Below are positions 22,794 to 36,000 of a stretch of 64,000 nucleotides of DNA, piece by piece. Source of the DNA: Branchiostoma belcheri (Eukaryota > Chordata > Leptocardii > Amphioxiformes > Branchiostomatidae); NCBI RefSeq assembly GCF_001625305.1, contig NW_017802758.1, positions 564,964-628,963 of the forward strand, written 5' to 3'. Position 1 is the stretch's first letter, and each line of letters begins with the position of its first letter. A program made the position numbers and the translations under genes. The notes beneath the pieces are model-generated. The model was not told the DNA's origin, made no database searches, and saw nothing but the letters and a program-made list of their open reading frames with translations.

Positions 22794-22987
22794 TAGCCTC
22801 CTGTGCAGGCCCCGCGGCGGTGGAGAAGAGTTTTTAACGCGTTATTTTAATATAGCCGGCCATNNNNNNNNNNNNNNNNNNNNCCCACGGGAAACCTTCT
22901 CTCGGCGGCTATGTAGGATGGCCGGCTATATTAAAATAACGCGTTAAAAACTCTTCTCCACCGCCGCGGGGCCTGCACAGGAGGCTA
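22794..22987. mobile_element. fold-back MITE (MULE-like) with 20-N gap at its loop
   Basis: Two arms of about 70 bp are perfect reverse complements, with termini TAGCCTCC and GGAGGCTA. The flanks show a 9-bp duplication, GGTCAAAGT (22785-22793 and 22988-22996), as in Mutator-like elements. The N run 22864-22883 sits at the arm/loop edge, so the hairpin probably broke the assembly. Confidence 0.85.
22864..22883. other. assembly gap, 20 N
   Basis: The true length is unknown. It lies inside the fold-back element. Confidence 0.99.
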
Positions 22988-22996
22988 GGTCAAAGT

Positions 22997-23739
22997 CAAG
23001 TTTTTACAGTGACGGTCCCAGGGTAATGTAATAACATGTAACATGCTTTTACAACATTTAGCCTTTATCAAAATGATCTTTTTTCCGGAAAATATTTTTA
23101 AAAATACCACATATTAACAACGTATTCTAGCATCAAAAACTTTATTACTCTCATAAAAAAATCCAAAATCCTGTCACAAACATGACAATTTTAAACATGC
23201 CCTGGTAAAAGTCCCTTCAGATGAATGGAGTAAACATGTTCATTGAGAACTAGCCCATGGACTGATACCCAGATTCCATTCTTTGCATACTACTACATGA
23301 ATACTACAACTTACAAGTGAAACATGAGCCCCCTGTTTGTACGAGCAGCTCTAAAATACTAGTGTTGCAATGTTGCCATGTGATAGCTTGTTGTCATCTG
23401 GAGCCACTAGTTTAAAAAATGCATGACGGATGATTTGCAGATAGTGTGAACTGTTGATTGTATTCGTATTTTCTAGGGAAATGTGTAATAAGTGGAAGAA
23501 AACAGACGTTTTACACAACCAGGTTACATCATAGATGTAGTTCTTTGGTTTCTAAGGACAAACGCAGAGTTCACATTTTCCCACTAAAGTAGCCTCAGAA
23601 TGTTCTGTTATAACTTAACATTTTCAAAGGCTTCGCACCATCCCCCCGTCCCTTCGCTCACTCGGCGTGTTCTGCTCCCTCATGCTAAAATACCCCTGCA
23701 GTCTAAATCTACATGCGAAATGTCTGCGCACCCATCTAC
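22997..23739. other. no gene recognised; 3' side of the minus gene
   Basis: AT-rich sequence downstream of the minus-gene stop codon. It probably includes that gene's 3' UTR. No repeat or exon was recognised. Confidence 0.4.
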
Positions 23740-24036
23740 TCACTGCTTCACGGCCTTCAAAGCTTTCGTCATCTCTTCCACCGGCAGTGTCATGTCCTCT
23801 GACATCTGCACGGTGCAAGCAATCTCGTCATACCTGCATGTATCGTCTTTCAGGAGCTTGCCACCTTTTGTCTCTCTGACATAAACTCCTTCCCCGTTCA
23901 GTACGTGCCATCGCACGGTCAGGCGTCGAGCGGACGGCTGGGTGGCGATGACTCGTGCAAACCAAGGCACGATGTCCTGCCCATTGTTTTCAGCGCCAGC
24001 TACGACGACATAGTCGTCCACCTTGTACGGAGGGGC
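23740..24036 (-). CDS. last exon: SH3/Tudor-like C-terminal domain
   Basis: After a TTTACAG acceptor the exon encodes APPYKVDDYVVVAGAENN and then a beta-rich stretch, PWFARVIATQPSARRLTVRW, followed by VYVRETKGGKL. The pattern (hydrophobic entry, YVVV strand, FARV strand, VRWH strand) suggests a small SH3-like barrel such as Tudor, chromo or BAH. Which one cannot be decided by eye. It ends in a short acidic helix. Confidence 0.75.
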   Translation of the reverse strand, partial: APPYKVDDYVVVAGAENNGQDIVPWFARVIATQPSARRLTVRWHVLNGEGVYVRETKGGKLLKDDTCRYDEIACTVQMSEDMTLPVEEMTKALKAVKQ

Positions 24037-27000
24037 CTGTAAAGAAAGTGAAAAGGCAGTTAAAAAGGAATAGTAGCACACTACCAGCCTCAGCCAAGAA
24101 TAGAAGATATAGATATAAAGATAGAGGGGGGGGGCACAATAAGTGGCATATTAATTTACGTGAGATGCTTTACAATTTAATAATTATTAAAATCATCTAA
24201 GACATAGATTAGACTTACCTTGCTGCAAGTAGTCCTCTGCGACTTTGCGCGAGGCGCCTGAAAAATAATGAAGCAAGGAAATCAGACCAACACCATTATT
24301 CAGGAGAAAATTAACGGAATGAAATCATATAGACTTTAAGTCTCTTAAAATATGCTAGATGTCACAGATATGTTTATGAAGTTCTTTTGATATGTCGTAA
24401 TCCATACAGTAATAAAGGCTTTCTCCTGGATGTTAGTATAAAGGAAAAGTTTAAAGCGCTTGTTTATACCCTACATGTGTACGTTACAAATTAAAGTAAT
24501 GCATCTCATACAATTCTATTTCAATGACTAAGCTATGATGCTTTGCCTACCGAAGTTGTTGCCACGTCTGTGGTCTTCCTCTTGTTGCTGTGAAAATAAA
24601 TCAGCATACAGTGATTATTCCTCCGTTATTATATTCCAAAAACAAGCCAAATCATGGACTACTGTTTGATGTTGTGCATTTCAAATGATGAGCTGACTTA
24701 ATGTGTTCGGAATAGCGGAACAATTAATGTGTTCGATACTGTGGAAAAATAGCAAAGCAATATCTTTAAATTCGTAGAGCTAAGATTGTTCACCTTTTGT
24801 GATTCTTATCATCATATAAGACTACGCACGGTCTCCCATACCACTATACTATTAGTGCCTGATGAAAAGTAATACATTTATTTGCTTCGACATAACATCC
24901 TGTGGATTGTCCTATCCTGACCTTGTGTGCTCCTTCTCCCTTTCCACACCATCTCCATCCTGTCAACAGAGGCAACATTTAAAGTCAACATTCAGGCACA
25001 TTGCAACTAGAAAATAGAACAAAATACAAATTGGCCTTTGCTATAAAGATCGGTTCAGACATTTTTAATTAAGCAGAAATGTACCTTTGCCTGTTCCAAA
25101 GAAAATAGGAGTCCCCTCGACACTTCCTCATCCGTATGCAGCTTGTTCTGCAGTAGCTGGCATGCTATTTGTTGTTCTGCCAGCTGCTCCTTTACTTTCT
25201 TCATCTCTTTCTCTACCTGGAAGTAGGACATATGTCATCATGAAACTGACCACGGTAATAAAAAATAACTGTTGTGTTACAAATTTTATATCTAATAGAA
25301 ATACCATTTGCAGCTGCTGTATATCAATAAGGCCTCATTTCTAATGCTATTATTTGATTATCCAAACCACGTTTAAACAGTTTTCTTGTAAGTCATATGT
25401 ACATAAGAAACCTTTCTCAGAGTTCTGTCTCATCACAATCTGAGTTATGTCGCGCAACTACTACTAGTCTACACCAGATCAAAACATTCAGAGACAAGAA
25501 TGGTGCTCACAGAGCGACCACACGGGGATCTTGCTGCGCTTGGCCTATTATAGGGCGCAGTCCAGTCGCATCGAAGTCGCGGCCTCTGCGTTACTATTTC
25601 AAACTCGAAGTATGAGCATAAGCTTAATATTGCCTCGGTTTTCTCAATTATCCCAACTAAGTTGGTTTTATTTTAGGTCATAATATGTACATAAGAAACC
25701 TTTCCCCGAGTTTTCTCACATCACAATCTCAGTTATATCGCGCAACTACTATAATTTTAAACCAGTTCTAAACAGTCCCAAAGGTTATGGCAAGAATGAT
25801 GCTCCTATCAAGCGAGGTGCAAAAACGTGGGAAACGTTTGGGTTCCGTACGTTGTGAGCCTCAGTGCGCCTTCGAAAGAAATCCTACGGATTTGGGAGCA
25901 CGTAGACACCCCGTAGAATTTTCATTCAGGAAAAACTTTTAATTCAGGAAAAACTTTCTCTGCGTCCGGGCTGCCGATTTAACCCCCGTATGAGCCAGTA
26001 CGGCCGACGTGCGTCAGAGCTGACTCCGTGTGTCTATTTAACTTTTCGGGAAAACGTGGCAGGCGTGGCCTCCCAAAAAAACGTACGGACAAAAACACGT
26101 AGGCAAATTTTAGAGCGCAGTGCAGTCACAGCAAAGCCGTGGCCGCAGTACTAGAAAGGGAAAAAAACTTACCCCTCCTTTTTCTTTCTGCAACGTCTTG
26201 ATTCCCTACAGCAACAGACACGATACAGGTTAAACTGTTGCACAATCTACATTTCAGCCTTAAATGACCTTATGTACTGAATTTTACCCATCATGCAGAC
26301 CTTACATCGTAAACTAAACATATGTTTCCGGGAAAATAAATCAACATCAACTGTTAAACGCCCGGTATACACCTTCGATGCTTATACATAATCAAAACCT
26401 GACATGGAATGACGTGAAATTTTATTTTTATGTCTCATGCATACCTCCTCCAGTTTCCTGTTCTTGCCACGCAGTGTCTGTACTTCTGCCTTTAATTTTT
26501 TTATTGTGGCATCTTTTTCCTGCTCGGTCAGGCCGTCATCGTTTCCGTCGCCGTTCTGCATGGAAATATGAATTAACGAACCGGTTCTTTTATATTTGGT
26601 TAGTCTATTTTCTGTAGTTGATTGGGATTAAGTCAACACACACCTAGACAACCGCCTACCATTTAGATTACAACATTAACTAAAGAATTCCCTAATCCAA
26701 AACTGCCACACCCCTCCTGAAACTCATACCAGTAATAGTATGGTAAAAATGTCGGATGGAGCCCGGATCAAAGAAATTGTTGGGATCACAGAGAAATCAC
26801 GTTTGAAATAAAAATAGATTGATTCAATGCCAAGTGAACGTTGCCGCCTTCATTATGAGGGAGGCTTTTATCCGCTCTGTTGGTGATTATATCATGAGGC
26901 GTTGGGTTTCGCAGGTTGAAAAAGGCTCTAAGCATCGTTTGTGCCGAGAGATCTAAGCCGGTTTGTGACATGCTCAACAACTTTTCTTTCGACATTTTTG

Positions 27001-30000
27001 GCAAAAATTCTTTTTAACCAACTCCACGTGTCACTACTTATCCATATTCTGACGACAAGTGTTTAACAACCGAGCAATACCCCCATGAACCCGTTGGTTT
27101 CATCTATTAATCAGACAACCCTCTATCTTATTGTGTAGCAGAAAAAGAGTGACTTACAGCCTCCAGCTCAACCTCTTCGGTTATCTCGGTGTCCTCGCCT
27201 TCAGCGGATGGCTTCTCCGATCTCTCCTTCACCTTCTTCTTTTCTGCTTTGCTCTTTTTCTGTGCGACACAGTCTATAATTTATTAACTTGCCCATCACA
27301 ATCGCACACAATAATCCTTCATTGAGACTAGCCTAAACATTGCAAAACCATTTCTTCCATTACATTCAAAACAAAGGCAAGTGCTCAGCTGATGTATTTT
27401 GTATACTTTTTGTAGACAGAGCTATCATTTCAGATCCCTTGCCGCTTTATGACTATACTTTCTGAAATGTGTAATTAGCAAAGAAACACACAAGCGATTG
27501 AGCAATGATTTGATGCCACAAAACCAACTTTATTGGTCAAAGGAATGGGATATATTCGCAAACGAATTACGTTTGTAATTAGCCCTTTTTTCCCTTCATA
27601 TTCCTTAATTTTAAAAGAAAAACTTACCAGTTTTTTTATTTCTTCCGCGTAGTCCGCCTTGCCTTCTACCAGATCTTGCAGAAGTGATGCCTGTTCTACG
27701 TGGTCGAGGTCGGAATCGGTCAGGAACTCGAAATGGACCGGCCTAAGTTCGCCTTTCTTCTGACCGTGGATTTTCTGCAGGCCCCATTTCCTAGCAAACT
27801 CGGTGACGCCGTTGAAAACGTCACACGGCGCGCTGGCCAAGTAGATGGCTCGTCTGTGTATGTTGTTGAGCTGCTTGCGCTGTTGATTAGATGAAATACA
27901 GGCATTACGATATGTCCAGTCAGATTTTTATATACCTATTACAATACCAGTAATGTTGCTTAAGACTGTTATCCTGGGTACCATCCTCCGTTATTTTAGT
28001 AGCCATTACCTTAAATCTTTTCGCTGGCAAACTACGCACGGAACCAGCAAATAGATCGAGCTAGCGGTACCCAGGATATAAAACTAAGGCGATGACCTAA
28101 TTTGGAAGGTCACGTGAAAAAGTGAGGCCAATTCGAAAAAGACTGGTATGAGAACAGGAAATAATAGAGGGGGAAATGAGAAAAATACATTTTCTCACAC
28201 TATATCCTGTTCGTTCCTCCGCTTTTTCTGTTGTAATTTTGATACATTAACGTTTAACGCACCTTGTCTGTTCGCTTTAATCCCCCGCAGCCGAGCATGA
28301 TAGCCAAGCCATCCTTCCACGCTGACAGGGTTGCCCTTTCCGTTGGTGGCTCAACGGATGATATGTCGTCAGGACTACTGTATCCTGCCTTGTTGTAAAG
28401 GCTAGCCCTGAAGCTAGTTAACCTGTCCAGCGTCGTTTCAGGTTTGGAACAGTTAATGGCGTTGTTGTGGTCCATCCCGAGGCGCTTTGCCATGTCGTCG
28501 GGGAGTCCACAATACACGTTAAGGTGGACAGTCGTGTTCTCCAGCTGGTCAGGTGTTTCCTGGAGTATCTCTTGCAGGGCAATCCTGGTGTGGTTACCCC
28601 CGATGACCTCATACTCATAGTTGTTGATTTCACTCTCTTCAAACTGCTCAGCCGTGATGTTGCATATATTCCCGATTAGAATTGTCGCCTGCACAGATGT
28701 ATGGACAAACACCTTTTTGAGCTTGTCCACATGCTGGCGATCAGCCACCCTCACTAGCCGCTTCCATGCTGGCTGCTTAAGATGTTGAATTGGAATGCTG
28801 TAGGTTCCTGTAAAGTTCAAAATATGCAGTAGTATTAGAAGGCTACATAACGCTCTATCCGTCAACAATAACTACTTTACCTGACAACATCTCGAGTACA
28901 TAATTATCAGAAACAGTTAATACATGTAACATATTTTCGAAAAGAATTCCACGATCTCATACCTTCGCTAAATGATGTTAACCGCTCTGACTGATGAAAT
29001 TATACATTTTTCTCATTGATGAAAATAAGTTCCTCATTCCATTTCAGTCATCCATCCAGGATTCTCTCAAATAATAATCTCCACGCAACGACAACCTTAT
29101 CTCGACAAAAGAAATACTATTTTAGCAACCCTCAAAGATAATGCAAATATTACCCTCTGATTTGCATAACTGCCATCTAATTATGTCAAGCATCACTTAT
29201 GCTACTTATGTACTAAAATCATGACAATCCGTCAGCCAGTTCTTGAGTTATCCTCCCACAAAAAGTTTTAAACGAATTGCCCTGCAGTTGAAGAACATGG
29301 CGCTAAGGGGCCAAAAATCAAGTCACTTCTTCTCTAGCCCATGAGCTATCTACCATCCAAAATTCGTGACAAAACCTGCGCAAAACCCGGCTTTCTGTTG
29401 GATGTTTGGTCAACACTGCATCAAAATTTTGTTCGCTGCATTACAGATATTTTCGAGACAACAGATAGAAACTATAGGAGGTATATCATTGCCATGTATG
29501 CGAACGCGACTTCATATTATACAGTAGCCATAAATTGAATATTGAAACAGGTAGATATTACAATATAGCCCCTGACCAAAGATTCTGTCCATTTTGTCCA
29601 AAGCATATTGAAAATAAATTTCATTTTGTTATGGAATGTACCAAATATGATGTTATACGTAACAAGCTATTTACATTTCTCGAATCAAGTGCCATAGAGT
29701 TCAAGAGTCTCGATGTTGGAGACAGATTTGAATATATCTTTACATGTAATGGGCCCCACAATGCAAAAATAGAAATGCTTTGCTATTAGAAAAGTACCGA
29801 AACTTGTGATTAGCCCACTCGATTGTAACACTTTATCAAAGACTTGTGATATCCCTTATTATTTGAATAATTATGATATAGATATGTTAGGTTTTATTCG
29901 ACATTAGGTCTTATTCAACACACTTATTTCATTGTTGTTACTCTCCTTATGTAGTTTGCCATACATTGTACCATGTGCATTTGTCGTGCAATAAAGTTCT

Positions 30001-33000
30001 TCATATTATACCCCCTGCCGAAGTGTTTTGTATATTAGGTACCAGGTATCGCTGAGATTTATTACGCTCTTTCGACGCCATGCTACTCGCCTTCCTTTTA
30101 CTGTACTTAATACTGTTATTTTATTAGAAACAGACAACTAAGAATTTCAGGAATTCGTGTACTAACCAACGAAATGTCGCTTAATTGTCTCCATGACATC
30201 CCCTGGCAAGGTAGTTTCCTTGCTGGTGGCGGTGGAGGAGTCCTTGCCCTTGCTGGCGGCGGTGGAGGAGTCCTTGCCCTTGCTGGTGGCGGTGGAGGAG
30301 TCCTTGCCCTTGCTGGCGGCGGTGGAGGGGTCCTTGCCCTTGCTGGTTGAGGCTGGAAAAGCACACATGCGTTAGAACTAGCATTTGAATAAAGCATATT
30401 ATATAAACGAGCGCGCTGCTTGGCCGCTTTGTCTAGTTTCTAGTTTAGCCTTTATTACCATGATGTTGGGCATTAAGGAGAAGACGAAGTTAATATCAGC
30501 AGTATGCTACCCTCGTACCGGTGTACTCGTAGGAAGTTGTACGAGGTTGGTTTTGACGTAAGGAATAAGACGCGGTCTAAGCTAACTTCGTACATAAGCG
30601 ATGAAGATGTACGAAGATGAACAGCCTCTCCCTGCGCAGACCATGACATTACTCTATAGGCCTTACGCGTTAGTGCAAACTTTTCTGTAACTTTCTACAT
30701 CCCGCCCTCTGTAAGAATCTATATTACGTCACATAGCGCTACGTCAACTTCGTATATCGTATACCAGACCACCCTCTGTACGTAAGGTCCCCATTCCACC
30801 AGGACCGCGCTGTCAGTGCGCCCTCTCTGCGACGTGAAATTGGCCGGATCGCGGAGACAGCGCGGAGATCGCCAAGGACCAGCTCTGGTCCGCACGGTCC
30901 AGCTCCGGTCCGCACGGTCCAGCTCTGGTCCGCACGGTCCAGCTCTGGTCCGCACGGTCCAGCTCTGGTCCGCACGGTCCAGCTCTGGTCCGCACGGTCC
31001 AGCTCCGGTCCGCACTACAGCAATATCGGCTCAAAAAAGTCCGAAAAGGTTAAAAAGTTGCTCGTTTTGAGACAATTGCGGGATAAAATACAAAATTTCA
31101 TAGCAGAGTACTGGGTTTACATGTTCGCTATCCTCCGACCAAGTATGGTGGCCTGAGACCCGCTACTTTTCGAGATAACCCCGTACACTCCGTTGTGTAT
31201 CAAGCATCAAAAGCACTTGTTTGACCGACGCTGAGACCGTGCAGACCGTGTATAGCGTATAGAGGCGAAGTAGTGATAATTGGTCTGGCGGTCCGTGTTT
31301 ATTGAATGGCTAAAATGCTTTTGAAGGTGTGGTTGTTGCGAAGCATGTGTTTGTTTTCATTCCGAAACTGTTTTACTGGCAGATATCTTAGAGCTGGCAG
31401 ACAGACAGGTAGAGCTAGCCCCACGCACTTTGAATACATATACGTGGTTCACGTCACCCAAGAACAAAAAGGCACAGCTCTCTGGGTGAGCTTTAGAGAG
31501 AAAAAAAGTATTTTGTGGCTCCTGACAGTATGAGGGCTAAGTAGTGAGGGTTAGTCAAGCAGTCCATATGTATTGAGTGAATGTATCTACTATGAAAATG
31601 TTTTTGAATGTGAAGAGAACCATGTGTTTGTATTCATACTGCAACTGTTTTGCTGGCTCCATGGAGCAAGTAGCCACGCACTTTGAATACATATACATGG
31701 TTCACGTCACCTCAAGATAAATAGTATTAAATACACATACGTAGTTCACTTCACCTTCAACTTCAAGAAAAGAAAACACCACGCACGAAAATTGTTCAGA
31801 TCGGTTTATCTGTGTTTGTAAAACTATGCGTGATAGTGTATCATGTGTTACGGCCCCACGCACTGTGAATGATACGTCACATGACGTGTACACGCAGTGC
31901 TGCCCTTCTGGATTCCAACTCTGCAGCTGTTTTATGCGCGTTTCCGTCTCGTAAACAGTCGATACCATTTGAAACGGTCGATGCCATATTGCTGACTGGT
32001 CGATGCCATATCCGTTCATAACTTTTATGAGATCCAAAAAGTATGAAAGGTATAAAAAAAAACATTTGGATGTCTGATGTAAGGCAGGATTGTGAAAAAA
32101 GTAAATATAGTGAAAAAAGAAAGCACAACCTCGGATTCGAACCCGGGTCAAAATGCCTGAGCCTAAAACCCAAACCTTAACCCTAACCATCTACGGCAAA
32201 AAGCAACACCGTGGTTGACGGAGCGTTCTGATTAAAGTTAGCTGTTTTGCGATATGGCAACGACCGTTTACGAGACGGAAATTCAAGGAGCGGCGCATCG
32301 ACTCCATAGAGCTATCTCTACGCACTTCGAATACATTCACGTTCACGTTCCCTTCAGGAAAAAAAGCTCTATATACATGGTTCACGTCACATTTAAAACA
32401 AAAAGTTACAGCTCTATGGGTGACCTCTCAAGAGAAACAGTGCGTTGTGGCGAGAGTGAATCGGCAAGGCTGTCCTTATGTATTGATTGACTGTACGTAT
32501 ATACTAAATTTTCGTGGTGCGAACCATGTGTTTGTTTTCATACTTCGTGGAGCCGCCATAACTTGTCTCGTGGTCTGCATGGCGTTTTGATAGCGAAGTC
32601 AAGCAAGTCTGACGACGTTTAATTTGTGTCAAGATGACCTTATTTTGAGTGGTTGTCTTTGTATCGCATTCAATTCAGAGCTAAAGTAAGGTTTATTTGA
32701 GTTCTCTGACCATATCCCGACCACGAAATCAAGACGTCACCTAACGAGCTTCGTCAGCCGCTTAGGGGCGATTTTCCTGCATTCCTTTCGCGTCTCAGCT
32801 TGCGGTGTACAGTTTTAGAACCGACCAAGTCCTTGAACCGACGTACAATAAGAAAACAGGATATCGAATCTTCTGTTGAGGCCACGGAAAATGCGAAATA
32901 TAGAATTCCATTGTTCACGGCGTTGGTTTCCGTAAAGTCTTCTTTAGTCCAGGACTAAAATAAAGAAGAATAGCTTTACTTGTACTCGTAAGAAAATTCA

Positions 33001-36000
33001 AACTCTACTGCTGGATCAGTTACGGATTTTTATTTCCGGACGTTTCGAGTGACATCCATCACTCTTCTTCAGCGTCACAAATGAACAGAGAACCGATTCA
33101 CTCTTATATACAAGTAACTAGAAAAACCGTTTTTCTAGTTACTTGTATATAAACCCAAATACTTGTATATTTGGGTTTTGGGGGGTATTTTTAGCGTGTT
33201 TTTAGGCTTTTTATTGGGGTTTCTCTTTCGCACTGTTTGGTGGGGAACAAATTCAGTGCAAAAGAGAAACCCCGATAAAAAAAAAGCCTAAAAACACGCT
33301 AAAAATACCCCCAAAACCCAAACCTCTGCTTGGAGAGTACATCAACGTAGCTTTACTTGTGATTAGGCTTAGCATGAATAACGAACGGTCCCCCACAGAC
33401 AATGGGACAAGTGACATTAATTAATAACAGGCCGACGCGACCAAATCGTGGTTTATAGAGAGTGTTTTGGTGCATTTTTTAAATAAATAAACTCTTTGCA
33501 TCAGTAAAATAATGGTCTGACGTATAAAATTTAGCCTGGAGTCCAATCTTGGATGCCAGGTTATAGCTACCCTAGAAAGCTATCCTTGAGATCGGGCCGG
33601 GATAGGAGTTCGAGGGCCAAACTCCTATCCCGTCCCGATCTCAGGGATAGCTTTCCAGGGTATTATATAGATTTCACGGGAGGTCACAAAGCCTCCATCC
33701 AGAACTCTTATGGCGGTGTACTATTGTGCAGAATCATAGATACATGTACGGCAAAATCATGTAGCTAGCTCTTCAATCACAGTGGCTTATGTGATTAACA
33801 GTCCAGAAACTTTAGCCAGACTATTTCCAGGGCCTACCCAGGCCAGTTTCTCAGTATTGGACCTACATGCCCCCACGGGAAATTATACTACAGCCATCCT
33901 CAGGCCCTGATCCACACTCTGGGCATTCCGACTGTTTCAAAAGTGTAAACCAGCCCCTACCCTGGGTTCCAGCCAAGTTTACGGGCCGCTAACCGTTTTT
34001 TTTTCAGGAGCCAGAATATTCGCCCGCAGAGGAGTATATTGGCCCTCAACTCCCCCGGGCTAGACTTCCCCGTAGCGCGGTAATTTAGACTGGTATCCAG
34101 TCTGGTTCGTGGTCGGGAACGGAAGAGCTCTGGCCCGCCCGCCTCACATAAGCTTCCCGGTGCGGTGTTTTTTTATTCGCCCGCGCGCACTAGTTTGGGG
34201 GGTCTTCAGAGGATGCCATCCATAAAATTAAGGCGGTGTGGCCTTAGTATTTCTTGGGGGGAGCCCCTGCATACAAAGAGGACCATACAAAGAGGACCAA
34301 ATAGGATGGCACCAAGGCTACTTCTGAAGATTCTGAAGAACTTTTTTTTCGCCGTGCAAATTATGCACCCTTTCCAGTCCCACACCGGTATTCTTTTTCT
34401 TTTATAAACTTGTACATGCGTCGGTAACAGTCCCGCTGGAACGCCTGCAAACAAGGCTAACTCGTCCCAGGTGGGACAACACACGTGCTAATCTCCAAGC
34501 AGATCCTATGGTGGCATGTAAAGGCAGTATCAAAATGGCCAGGTAGTATCTAAATTAGCCAGAGAGGGTCCATACGTCAACCACGGACACCCATAATATC
34601 TGCTTGGAGATTATGCCATGCCCAGGATACGGATGTGGATTTAATTACGGCGGACGCTGTGGAGGGGCGTGGTGTAAAGGGCTCAAGGGGCACTGTGCTG
34701 GGCAGCCACGTTATAGAAAAACACATGATTCGTATTTCAACGACTTCAAAGGAATTTAAGAAAGAGGCCATTTCAGTCAGTAGTTCAGATCTTGTTCAGA
34801 TTAAGTTGTATACTAAAAAAAAGACTACGCGGTGATTTATTACGATATGCTAGATATAATATTCTACCGTCTGTGCCTGGATTGGTAAATTAATAGTTAC
34901 AAAATCTATTATTTCTTCGCCTTCTTGTATTAACAATTCCCGAAAATTTCCGACAGGGAAACAAATCCAATCAACTAAAACCCTGCGTGTCTCGAAACAG
35001 TGTAAATGCTCTTCAGTACTAATTCCGTTTTGAGTATTTTGAGGCATGAGGACAAAACGGGGCATGAGGTTGAAAAAAGGAATGGTTGACCTCTTCTCAA
35101 GCATTTGCATAAAAGGCCAGAGTAAGTTACTTTTATGGATGACATATTCCAGAGACTCTTAATGTAATGCGATAAGGCGAAAAAAGGCGGGCCAAGAAAG
35201 CAGCTTCCTACATTTTCAAATGTTGACATCATATATAAATATAAACCTTGTTAGACATGAAATGATACATTGCGCTAAGTTTACTATTCATCATCATGAC
35301 ATGATCATGATCATCATCGGTCGACCGTATCGCCCCTTACGACGTGACCCTTTCGTTAGCTAAATACAAAACGGGGTCGCCATGCACACCTCCGTCCAAA
35401 ATGTCTGGACGGATACAGAACAGAGGTTCGCCAGAGGTTCGCCAGTTTGTTTACCATAAGTGTACTATTACAACATCCATTTCTCACTAAAACAACAAAC
35501 ATTTTCATGCCCGTAGCCAGGATTTTGAAGGGGGGGTGGCAGCGAGCGCCCAAGGCGCGAGGTTCCTAGGGAGGTCCGGGGGCATGCTCCCAAGGGAAAT
35601 TTAGAAAAATGAACCCTCTGAAATGGCATCTCAAGCGTCAGAGATAACTTTTTTCAATGACAAAGTGAGCAGCTTTCCTACGATCCTCCCTCCGTCTGGC
35701 TACGGGCATGATCATCGCATATACACAACTAGTGACCACCATCACATGTAAAATGAATAAAATACATCACTGTATCAAAATAAAATAAAATAAAATAAAA
35801 TAAAAGACAAAACCTTAAATGAGAGCCTTGTCTTGTTTCCTCTCATAGTTATCTGCCATCTCATTCCGGCATGGCAACAGACATCTTTGCCCATTTTCGG
35901 CATGTTGACAGGTGCCATAGGGCAACGATTTTTTTTTCAAAATCAGGCCAAAATTAATGCGCGTGCTGATGCCATCCATAAAAATCACTTCCTGTGGCCT

